Of a stretch of DNA of 29,873 bases, positions 15,145-21,556 are shown one piece after another (the first letter of the stretch is position 1; the number at the start of each line of letters is the position of its first letter). The stretch lies in the IMG/VR virus record IMGVR_UViG_3300019850_000004, positions 1-29,873 of that record; one strand, 5' to 3'. The position numbers were made by a program, and so were the translations under genes. The DNA is from a virus. The notes under the pieces are model-generated. The model searched no databases and had not been told where the DNA came from. It worked only from the letters and a program-made list of their open reading frames with translations.

Positions 15145-15445
15145 TGTTGTTCTCCGTTGTTGATATTGAATATAGTCATCAATTCCTAACAAACAACTAA
15201 CAGAATGAACTTTTTCAAAAACTTTCTGCGTACCGATCTTATAGAATATAGAGCATATTTCCTCTTTATAGTATGTAGCGCATAAGAGCCTCTTTAGCCT
15301 CCTCTTTAATGGGCCATATGTGACGCATAAACCCCTGATATGGGCCATCTATGAGCCATATGTGACGCAATAAGTCATACCTCTATGAAGGCGACTATTA
15401 CGATTAAATGACCACAATTCGAAAACATTTGCTCTACAGAAGTCG
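15145..15445. promoter_or_regulatory. Intergenic region with repeated promoter-like elements
   Basis: No gene is seen. CCATATGTGACGCATAA (15314-15330) is repeated as CCATATGTGACGCAATAA (15356-15373), 42 bases apart, with a weaker relative TATGTAGCGCATA at 15272-15284. CCTCTTTA occurs at 15261, 15289 and 15301. CCATATGTGACGC agrees with the phage promoter text CTATATGTGTCAC at 10 of 13 positions in the same orientation, and the region follows a terminator, as expected for a promoter. The copies differ from the clear promoters in their 3' half, so they may instead be regulator sites. Confidence 0.5.
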
Positions 15446-15478
15446 AAAAATAGCCCCTCCCAGAGGTACGGGAGAGGC
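15446..15478 (-). terminator. Intrinsic terminator after the RNA ligase region
   Basis: On the minus strand the nine-pair stem GCCTCTCCC / GGGAGGGGC (one G-U pair, eight-base loop, 15453-15478) is followed by TATTTTT. It starts 7 bases beyond the stop codon at 15485. T-rich sequence on the other side means it could also stop plus-strand transcription. Confidence 0.9.
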
Positions 15479-15484
15479 TTTTGT

Positions 15485-16000
15485 TTAGTCTCGGTTAGTG
15501 AGTTGTTCGGCCCACTTACCTTTATCATCGTAGTCGAATGTCTTCTTGAATGTAGTTCCACTCTTGCGGTGGAATAGGACTAACCCTTCAGGGCTTTCAA
15601 AGCCGGGAACTTGGCGGCTTCCATTGACGGACATATCCTCCATCCATTCCTCAGCCATATGGTAAGGGCTCTCAAGGTACTCATTGGTGACAAAGGCATG
15701 TACCTTCTCGACATTGGGAGGAAGATTTGCAAAGTCGTAATCCCTTAGGACATTAAACAAAGCGAACCTCTTATCTCCACCGCTAAGACCATACGTGCGC
15801 TGAATACCAGAGCCGTACCATTCTCCGTAGTGGCGACCAATTCCTAGATTGACAAGCTGCTCAGCGTTGTCGTGAACATATCGGGCGAAGCCGAAGTTGT
15901 CCTTCTCAAGGGAGAGCCAGCGGTTACGTGAACCAGCGTAGATAGCAAAGGTATCGTCTTCAGTTTCAATTACAGCAACGGCTCCTTGATGTAGAGACAC
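15485..16000 (-). CDS. RNA ligase, C-terminal frame (motifs III-V)
   Basis: This is the longest open frame of the split gene. Its first possible start is a GTG at 16000 without a proper ribosome binding site, so independent translation is doubtful. It lacks the motif I lysine and could not be adenylated on its own. See the pseudogene entry for the combined gene. Confidence 0.6.
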   Translation of the reverse strand: MSLHQGAVAVIETEDDTFAIYAGSRNRWLSLEKDNFGFARYVHDNAEQLVNLGIGRHYGEWYGSGIQRTYGLSGGDKRFALFNVLRDYDFANLPPNVEKVHAFVTNEYLESPYHMAEEWMEDMSVNGSRQVPGFESPEGLVLFHRKSGTTFKKTFDYDDKGKWAEQLTNRD

Positions 16001-16113
16001 CCTGAATGCTCTGTCCGAACCACAGCAACCTGTGCGTTAGTGCCATCGATCTTCTCTGTGATAGTCCATCCTTGGCTAAACCGTGTTAGACTTGGGAACT
16101 TCTCGAACTCCAT
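15970..16113 (-). CDS. RNA ligase, N-terminal frame (motif I lysine)
   Basis: A 47-codon frame with good translation signals that carries the KIDGTN nucleotidyl-transfer motif, then runs into TAA at 15970 after losing similarity beyond about residue 32. As written it would give a non-functional peptide. Confidence 0.6.
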   Translation of the reverse strand: MEFEKFPSLTRFSQGWTITEKIDGTNAQVAVVRTEHSGCLYIKEPLL

Positions 16114-16304
16114 TATTCGTCCTCCGCTGGTTTGTATTGGGAGCATCCTGAAGACAGGTCTCCCGCAGACAAAGGAAGACCAAACTCGTTGGCGTCCTTC
16201 GCTAGTTTGGGTGTGATGTATCTAGGGCAATCCACCGCTAGACATTGATTTTCGCCGACTGCCCTTGATTTAGAGCAGAAGGTCATATCCTTATAGCTTA
16301 TCAT
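16113..16304 (-). CDS. Small Cys-containing hypothetical protein (63 aa)
   Basis: The start at 16304 follows GAGGAGG closely; an upstream in-frame ATG at 16340 has no such site. The product has four Cys residues (MTFCSKSRAV, NQCLAVDCPRYI, SSGCSQYKP), a spacing that could bind one metal ion. It overlaps the end of the dNMP kinase gene by 4 bases and the RNA ligase start by one base. Similar short 'C-x-x-x-C-P-R' proteins are common in tailed phages, and their function is unknown to me. Confidence 0.65.
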   Translation of the reverse strand: MISYKDMTFCSKSRAVGENQCLAVDCPRYITPKLAKDANEFGLPLSAGDLSSGCSQYKPAEDE

Positions 16305-16918
16305 TCTTCCTCCTCTGTCTCGTATCCATATAGTTGGCACTGATAGTCCTCAAGCGCCGCCTGAAGTGTTAGGACAAGATCATCAACAGATGCGTCATTG
16401 GTGATCCGGATGTCATAATCCTCGTCCAACACATACTGCTCAGAACTATGTCCCATCGCAGGTACGTCAGGTCTTTCCACTAAGACAAAGGCCGCAGTGG
16501 CATGATGAAGGGCTATCTCAGAGAACTCATTAGGAAATCGAGCGTCTGTTATTACGACTGGATGACCGTCATCGAGAGAGTTCTTTATCTCCGACATCGT
16601 AACCCTGAGCCACAAGGATGTGTCTATAAGATTACGTCCCCACTCAGTACCTAAGGTCTGCATGGCGAACCGTGGAGACACTCCTCCCAAATAACAGCAA
16701 GGAACCTCCTTAAGGTCCCCGTCTGTACGCCTCTCTGCTTCCAGCTCTGATAGACCAAAGGACCTGTAGATGAGACCTAGCATGTCCTTCAAGAGGGACG
16801 CGAACTTTACCCTCCGATATCCGAAGTTGTCCACGAGGTAGTCTGCTGCGGTGTCCTTACCTGAGCCGCTAAGGCCTGCAATTACAACGACTTCTGGTAG
16901 TTCATTATAGAGGGTCAT
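16301..16918 (-). CDS. Deoxynucleoside monophosphate kinase-like protein
   Basis: 205 residues. A P-loop GLSGSGKDT (residues 15-23, Lys21) follows a hydrophobic strand EVVVIAG. The next parts match T4 gp1-type dNMP kinases: FASLLKDMLGLIY, MQTLGTEWGRNLIDTSLW and the Walker B-like strand PVVITDARFPNE. Such enzymes phosphorylate dNMPs to supply phage DNA synthesis, here next to the MazG-like protein and exonuclease. The C-terminus is acidic (ETEEEE). GGAG lies 5 nt before the ATG. The substrate cannot be told from sequence. Confidence 0.85.
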   Translation of the reverse strand: MTLYNELPEVVVIAGLSGSGKDTAADYLVDNFGYRRVKFASLLKDMLGLIYRSFGLSELEAERRTDGDLKEVPCCYLGGVSPRFAMQTLGTEWGRNLIDTSLWLRVTMSEIKNSLDDGHPVVITDARFPNEFSEIALHHATAAFVLVERPDVPAMGHSSEQYVLDEDYDIRITNDASVDDLVLTLQAALEDYQCQLYGYETEEEE

Positions 16919-17180
16919 CGTTTCTCCGTATGTGTTTGTGGACCTTCATTCCGATGATTGCTCCCGTTCCACCGCCAAGTCCGACGAATAGAATGGTGAG
17001 TAGGTCTTGAGCTTGGATTGCATTATATAGGAAGTACACGATCAATGCGTCCATGGCACACATCCCCAGAGACACTGGGTAGATCAACTTGTAGTTTCCG
17101 TATACGACATTAAGCTGCTGCACTGATTTAAAGAATACCTGTCCAAGCATTACTGCAAAGGGGATAAGGTAGTGTAACAT
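16905..17180 (-). CDS. Small membrane protein, three predicted helices
   Basis: 91 residues. Hydrophobic segments are at about 2-17 (HYLIPFAVMLGQVFF), 33-54 (IYPVSLGMCAMDALIVYFLY) and 60-78 (LLTILFVGLGGGTGAIIGM), followed by a basic tail KVHKHIRR. The pattern QQLNVVYGNYKLIYPVS and the GLGGGTGA turn recall a conserved family of phage membrane proteins of unknown function. The ATG overlaps the stop of the MazG-like gene (TGATG) and GAGG lies upstream. A holin-like role is possible but not shown. Confidence 0.75.
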   Translation of the reverse strand: MLHYLIPFAVMLGQVFFKSVQQLNVVYGNYKLIYPVSLGMCAMDALIVYFLYNAIQAQDLLTILFVGLGGGTGAIIGMKVHKHIRRNDDPL

Positions 17181-17548
17181 CAGAACCTCTTTCCTCCCGG
17201 CTTATTACGCTCCTCTGGCTTATGGTCAGATCGAGTTCTGTTATAAGCTTCCTTTTCAGAAATTATGTCTGCCAAGGGTATTCCCATGTGGTAGCAGAAT
17301 TTGATCGTTCTCAGGACCACGTCTGCTAATTCGACATCCATTTCTTTCCGGTGGGGAAGATGCTTATCCATACTATCCCTGCGGTGGCCCTCTATGGCCT
17401 CGCTTGCCTCACATCCGATCAGGGCCAACTGTCGAATGATAAAGAGGTCGTCAATGTTTTTGGGGGCAAATCCATCGTTTGCCGATAACCGAGCAAGCCA
17501 CTGATCCACTTGTATCGGAGCTATTAGGAAATCTTCTTTGGTTCCCAT
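17180..17548 (-). CDS. MazG-like nucleotide pyrophosphohydrolase
   Basis: 122 residues from the ATG at 17548, preceded by GAGG with 7-nt spacing; an earlier in-frame ATG at 17578 has no such site. Metal-binding acids follow the MazG pattern: CEASEAIE (Glu47, Glu50) and VELADVVLR (Glu73, Asp76). KEAYNRTR near the C-terminus is also typical. MazG-type proteins hydrolyse nucleoside triphosphates or alarmones and are frequent in marine phages. The start overlaps the exonuclease end by 25 bases. The exact substrate is unknown. Confidence 0.85.
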   Translation of the reverse strand: MGTKEDFLIAPIQVDQWLARLSANDGFAPKNIDDLFIIRQLALIGCEASEAIEGHRRDSMDKHLPHRKEMDVELADVVLRTIKFCYHMGIPLADIISEKEAYNRTRSDHKPEERNKPGGKRF

Positions 17549-18330
17549 AAGATAACCTCTTTCTTTTCCTTGTCCCAATCATCCCACCGCAGTATGCGAG
17601 CCATACGGGCGTTGATTAGGGCGTTATCTGCGTCACTTCCTTGTTTCTCATAGGTGGCAACAATGGTTGGCCAAATCCAATCAATAATGGACACACCTTC
17701 AGGCCTTACGCCGACTAAGTGGTCCTCTATGATCTTCTCTGCCTTCTTAGGGCCGATACCCGGACACCCTTTGAAGCCGTCAACTGTATCACCTGTGAGA
17801 CACTGCATAGCGAAGAACGTATCGGCATCGTCAACAGAGGACGTATGCTTTGACGGCTCTCTATCCATGAAGCCCATTCTATATAACCTACCGGGGATAC
17901 TCAGGAAGTCCTTATCGTCGCTAACCGCTATGACATTTGATCCGGGCCGGGTCATCATAATGCCAATGCAATCATCAGCTTCAAGATGAGGCCTCTCTAA
18001 GACATCGTAAGGGTAAGACGGTGATCTAACCCATTCCATTATCTCAGCCCATCCCATTGGCTTCTTCATGTCCTTCCGATTAGCCTTATAGTCTGGAAAT
18101 ATCTTCTTACGGAAGTTTTCCTCCGGACTGGACAATACGACGATTGCATCCTTGGCCTTAAGTTCCTCTATGAGCTTCTTTATTCGGTTCAATGAGGAGC
18201 CTTTGACTGCTCTTAGGTTGGTGGTCATTACGATTTGACCATCGCCCCAGTCGGTTTCACTCTGACATGCCGCCGCCGCTCTGTAGAGGAGAAGGTCTCC
18301 ATCTATCAGGAGTGTTGGCTTCTTTCCCAT
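17524..18330 (-). CDS. 5'-3' exonuclease (T7 gp6-like, FEN family)
   Basis: 268 residues. Conserved acids of the FEN/PIN nuclease family are in place: LLIDGDLLLYRAA (Asp10, Asp12), FPDYKANRK (helical-arch region, residues 79-86), LEADDCIG (Glu117, Asp119, Asp120), VSDDKDFL (Asp138, Asp139, Asp141) and LTGDTVDGFKG (Asp181, Asp184). CPGIGPKKAEKI is the helix-hairpin-helix DNA-binding motif. In T7 this enzyme removes RNA primers and degrades host DNA. It follows the DNA polymerase after two small genes, in the T7 order. Confidence 0.92.
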   Translation of the reverse strand: MGKKPTLLIDGDLLLYRAAAACQSETDWGDGQIVMTTNLRAVKGSSLNRIKKLIEELKAKDAIVVLSSPEENFRKKIFPDYKANRKDMKKPMGWAEIMEWVRSPSYPYDVLERPHLEADDCIGIMMTRPGSNVIAVSDDKDFLSIPGRLYRMGFMDREPSKHTSSVDDADTFFAMQCLTGDTVDGFKGCPGIGPKKAEKIIEDHLVGVRPEGVSIIDWIWPTIVATYEKQGSDADNALINARMARILRWDDWDKEKKEVILWEPKKIS

Positions 18331-18560
18331 TACAACTGTCCTTCACCTAATAGGCTTCCGTAGAGCATCAATGCAATCGATACTTCCAATGCCCGACCAA
18401 GGGCGGAGAGGATTATAAGTCCTCCTACAGGATAGACGACAAAACGCCGAAGTGAACGGCTAAGTCTTTCGTGCTGGTTCATAGTCTTCTTCCTTTTGGT
18501 TGTTCTGTTCCAATAATCTCTTTCTAGTTCACGTAATTGTTCGTCCACAGTATTATACAT
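18330..18560 (-). CDS. Small membrane protein
   Basis: 76 residues. A basic, soluble N-terminal part (ELERDYWNRTTKRKK) is followed by a hydrophobic region, about residues 40-70 (VVYPVGGLIILSALGRALEV; SIALMLYGSLLG), that could make one or two membrane passes. GGAGG lies 6 nt before the ATG, and the gene overlaps both neighbours. An internal Met27 could give a shorter form. Function unknown; a lysis-related role is possible. Confidence 0.65.
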   Translation of the reverse strand: MYNTVDEQLRELERDYWNRTTKRKKTMNQHERLSRSLRRFVVYPVGGLIILSALGRALEVSIALMLYGSLLGEGQL

Positions 18561-18870
18561 CTGCTTCCTCCATGAACTGAAGTCCTTTCTTTGTGGGACG
18601 CCACTCTCTTCCCCAAGACCTATCTGGTCTCCTCAGGGTTATGAGCCGCATCTCACAGGCAAGTGCTACTTCAAAGGCATAGCCCTCGTTCGTTACAAAG
18701 CGAGAGGCAACGGTGAAAGGACTTAAGTAAGCCCTTGTCACCACCTTATGAAGCCTAGTGAGTGTCGGCCCAGGAATTTCCGATAGCGTAATCCGCTTCG
18801 ACTGGGGACCGGAACTCGAAGAACTCGCCTGCCTTGAGAGCTTGCGCTTTACAGACTTCTCCGACTTCAT
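18553..18870 (-). CDS. Small winged-helix-like protein overlapping the polymerase end
   Basis: 105 residues from an ATG at 18870 that lies inside the DNA polymerase gene in another frame, with AAGGA 8 nt upstream. The first 35 residues are basic and Ser-rich (SRQASSSSSGPQSKR), as expected of overprinted sequence. From about residue 36 it looks like a winged helix: TLTRLHKVVTRAYLSPFTVA, FEVALACEMRLITLRR and WRPTKKGLQFMEE. A start nearer the end of the polymerase gene cannot be ruled out, but no better ribosome site is visible. The role may be DNA binding, by inference. Confidence 0.6.
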   Translation of the reverse strand: MKSEKSVKRKLSRQASSSSSGPQSKRITLSEIPGPTLTRLHKVVTRAYLSPFTVASRFVTNEGYAFEVALACEMRLITLRRPDRSWGREWRPTKKGLQFMEEADV

Positions 18871-21280
18871 CAGCTATTTCCTTTCTGCATCCAATCTGCA
18901 ACTCATCGTGGACCCATGCACATATAACAAAGTCCGGCTCTTCGCCGTCCACTGTTACCCATCGTCCATCTGCTGTACCGAGGCCGGGCTTATACCCTCT
19001 ACGGACAAGCTCATCAAAGACCATAACCATCCACATCTTACACAAGACAGCGCCAGAGGACTGGAGCATCGTGTTAAGGGCAGAGTGCATGGACCTAACG
19101 TGAAGTTCTCGACCATCAAGACCTGATAGCCAAAGCCTCCCGTCCCTTTCCTCTCTAACAATAAGAGATTTATCGAGGGCGGATAGTTTTCTCCACTCCG
19201 GCATCTTCTTGACTTGATCAGCATACCACTGGTCAGCGTTGGCTCTGGCTTGTCCCTTCTTCATTCCCTTAGCTGAAACTAAGTTGTTGAAGAGTTCTGC
19301 CTTCTTCGCCATCAAAGATTTGGCCTTCTTGCGGAACTTACGGACACCTGCTCCATCGTGAGTAAGCTTCTTAAGAGCCGGAAGAGACTTCAGGAAGCGA
19401 GACTTGAGCCTCTTACCAGTAACAATGGTTGCAATGAGAACATCTGTAGCTGTCCGGTTCTGCTTCTCTAACATCCATCGAACGGTGGAAGCTACTTTAC
19501 TGGCACAACATTCTTCTATCTCTTCGTCTGTTAGAGGCCGGTGAGCTGTGAAGATATTACCTATCTTCTCGTCTCCAGCACCGTATAGGAAGGCGTAGAT
19601 AAAGGTCTTTGCGATCTTATTTCTTGCCGTGTTGTGCCATGGATCGTGTTCGTCTTTCTCTGTCCCTTCAGGAACAAGACCAAGGGCGATAACATTAGCC
19701 CAGTGGATATCTCCTTCTAGGATTTGCTTGAGATAAGCTCCACCATCGTATTTGGCCATAAAGTGGCCAAGGCAACGAAGCTCAAGACCACTAAGGTCTG
19801 AACCAAGAAGGACCCAACCAGCAACAGTACCAAATAGTTCTCGACATTCTTTTCCGTAAGGAACCTTGTCGTCTGCTGCTGGGACTTGTCCGATGTTAGG
19901 GTAGTTGTGGCTTGCTCTCCCTGTAACTGTTCCGTTGACATTGTATGATCCTCTGATAAAGCCATCGTTGACACAGTCGAGCCAAGCCTTACCGCTTGAG
20001 CTTTCTCCGAGCTGTCCAATACGCTTGCTGAGCATGAAGTATGTAGCAAGGTCAGCACATTCGGGTATATGTTCGAGTGCGGATAATGTCTTATCATCGA
20101 CTTCTGGCTTCCCAGACTTGGTGAAAGAGGTGGGTATCCAGTTATACTGTGCCTTGAGGCGGTTTGCGATATCGTCGCGGCTCCCCGGAGAGAACGTAAC
20201 GTACTTGATAGGAGTGAAAGGACACCCTTCGGTGACTGTCTCCTTAGGAGGCCCGACATATGGTTTAAGTTCCTTCCCTGTTTTCTCAGAGAACCTTCTG
20301 ACAGTGATTTCTCTAGGTACTGGACAATCATCTGGAAGGGCTACCTTCTTTGACATGGTCTTAGCAGGTATCTGTACCTTACCAAGTCCGGTATCGTCTA
20401 AGCCCTTCTTAGGTGCCCACCATGAACCAAAGCTCTCTATAAGGCTCACTTCGAGAGACGATCTTCGGACTGCCATCTCTCCATGTAGTTTCTCTGCATC
20501 CTCCACATTGAACTTGAAACCACTTCTCTCGATGTGCTCACACACTTCTGTGGCTCTGTATTCAAGCAGCATTGCTTTACGGGCCAGCTTCTTGTCTCTT
20601 AGCTTGTGCCATAAAGCGGTGGATACCTCAACGTCCTGATCACAGTATTCCTGCATCTCCGGACACCATTCAGCGAAAGGTTCAGTCTCCAAACCAAAGT
20701 GACGAAGAGCAGCTCCTAGAACAAATTCCTCGTTACCTCCTTTGAACTCAAAGTCGCCTGCTGAGAGGATAAACTTTGCACCCTCAATCGTAAGCTCAGG
20801 GAAAAGTCCGTGTGCTCTGAGTGCATTATAAGAGTGCAGGGGAAGGTCCATGTACTCGCCCTTGAAGACACCGAGACGATATCCCCAAGCATTAAGAGAG
20901 TGCTTACCAAAGGCCTTTCCGGGTAGCCTCTTCTTACGCATAAGCATGGCGTCGATAGCATTGATATCAGGATATAGAAGTCTTGATAGGATGAAGGTGT
21001 CCTGAAGTGACTGATCAGGTCTGAGCTGGAAACCGAATAGCTTCCTAAGGACAGGAACGTCGAACTTTACGATGTTGTGTCCAATGATCTCTGAAGCACC
21101 TTTGAGAAGCTCCATGGCATCTTTAATGTCGCCGTCCTTGCGACTATACGAGTTGTCCGTGAACGAGCCAATCTGTGCGTTAGCTGCGTCCGGGTCTTTT
21201 AGGCAGATTGAATGTGCGACTGTTGATTGGTCATAGAAGCCATTCGTTTCAATGTCGAATACTAGCCGGTCATGCGTCAT
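18755..21280 (-). CDS. Family A DNA polymerase with 3'-5' exonuclease (T7 gp5-like)
   Basis: 841 residues, longer than T7 gp5 (704). Exonuclease motifs: FDIETNG (Asp9, Glu11), IGHNIVKFD (Asp74) and YCDQDVE (Tyr212, Asp216). Polymerase motifs: A at GSDLSGLELR (Asp495), B or O-helix at RNKIAKTFIYAFLYG (Arg553, Lys558, Tyr562) and C at WVHDELQ (His791, Asp792, Glu793). The extra length includes segments at about residues 141-205 and 300-360, within and after the exonuclease domain, and around 645-700. All catalytic residues are present, so it should be active. The start overlaps the preceding small gene by 11 bases. Confidence 0.97.
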   Translation of the reverse strand: MTHDRLVFDIETNGFYDQSTVAHSICLKDPDAANAQIGSFTDNSYSRKDGDIKDAMELLKGASEIIGHNIVKFDVPVLRKLFGFQLRPDQSLQDTFILSRLLYPDINAIDAMLMRKKRLPGKAFGKHSLNAWGYRLGVFKGEYMDLPLHSYNALRAHGLFPELTIEGAKFILSAGDFEFKGGNEEFVLGAALRHFGLETEPFAEWCPEMQEYCDQDVEVSTALWHKLRDKKLARKAMLLEYRATEVCEHIERSGFKFNVEDAEKLHGEMAVRRSSLEVSLIESFGSWWAPKKGLDDTGLGKVQIPAKTMSKKVALPDDCPVPREITVRRFSEKTGKELKPYVGPPKETVTEGCPFTPIKYVTFSPGSRDDIANRLKAQYNWIPTSFTKSGKPEVDDKTLSALEHIPECADLATYFMLSKRIGQLGESSSGKAWLDCVNDGFIRGSYNVNGTVTGRASHNYPNIGQVPAADDKVPYGKECRELFGTVAGWVLLGSDLSGLELRCLGHFMAKYDGGAYLKQILEGDIHWANVIALGLVPEGTEKDEHDPWHNTARNKIAKTFIYAFLYGAGDEKIGNIFTAHRPLTDEEIEECCASKVASTVRWMLEKQNRTATDVLIATIVTGKRLKSRFLKSLPALKKLTHDGAGVRKFRKKAKSLMAKKAELFNNLVSAKGMKKGQARANADQWYADQVKKMPEWRKLSALDKSLIVREERDGRLWLSGLDGRELHVRSMHSALNTMLQSSGAVLCKMWMVMVFDELVRRGYKPGLGTADGRWVTVDGEEPDFVICAWVHDELQIGCRKEIADEVGEVCKAQALKAGEFFEFRSPVEADYAIGNSWADTH

Positions 21281-21518
21281 AGAGTTCCCTCATTTGCTGG
21301 ACAAGCTGATCTCTCAACTGGTCGGCTATCTCTTCCAACACTGCACCTCTAAGTCCCTGTGCCATGTAATGCTTCGGTACGTGTACAAAGAACGGTACGT
21401 CCACAGACACTAAAGCCCCCACCGTAGATGAGTGAGGGCTGTCAAAGGTTGAATGTATTCGGATCGGGTGGACATTTTGTTCATGTGCGCTGTCCTCACG
21501 CTTAATAGGTAGTCCCAT
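21270..21518 (-). CDS. Small hypothetical protein between primase-helicase and polymerase
   Basis: 82 residues. AGGAGG is 4 nt before the ATG, and the end overlaps the polymerase start. The middle is beta-rich (GALVSVDVPFFVHVPKHYM) and the C-terminus is a long amphipathic helix (VLEEIADQLRDQLVQQMREL). No family is recognised. Its coupling to the polymerase gene suggests a replication accessory role. A nine-pair hairpin (21414-21440) lies inside the coding sequence. Confidence 0.65.
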   Translation of the reverse strand: MGLPIKREDSAHEQNVHPIRIHSTFDSPHSSTVGALVSVDVPFFVHVPKHYMAQGLRGAVLEEIADQLRDQLVQQMRELYDA

Positions 21519-21556
21519 AGTTCCTCCTCTTAACGAGAGTAAGGGTTGATGAATAA

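Larger units (their letters stand above)
15485..16113 (-). pseudogene. RNA ligase (Rnl2-type nucleotidyltransferase family) split by a frameshift
   Basis: Two reading frames together give one RNA ligase. The first (ATG at 16113, GGAGG upstream, TAATG overlap with the previous gene) encodes WTITEKIDGTNAQVAVV with the adenylated Lys21 of motif I, but stops at 15970. The second, in the -1 frame and open from about 16036 to 15485, supplies the rest: YAGSRNRW, GEWYGSGIQR, RFALFNV (motif III region), SPEGLVLFHRKSG (motif IV) and FKKTF (motif V). Homology suggests the join lies between about 15998 and 16018. I see no classical slippery heptamer, so a one-base indel in the genome or in sequencing is more likely than programmed frameshifting. 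Such ligases repair nicked tRNA or other RNA in phage infections. Confidence 0.85.

Noticed and set aside
15145-15348. In-frame N-terminal extension of the 63-aa gene
   Set aside because: It is made of the repeat region, rich in Arg/Leu/Cys/Tyr, while a good ribosome site stands before the internal ATG at 15144.
15973-16036. Programmed -1 frameshifting in the RNA ligase gene
   Set aside because: No X-XXY-YYZ slippery heptamer is seen in the shared window, so a simple indel is the more economical explanation; not fully excluded.
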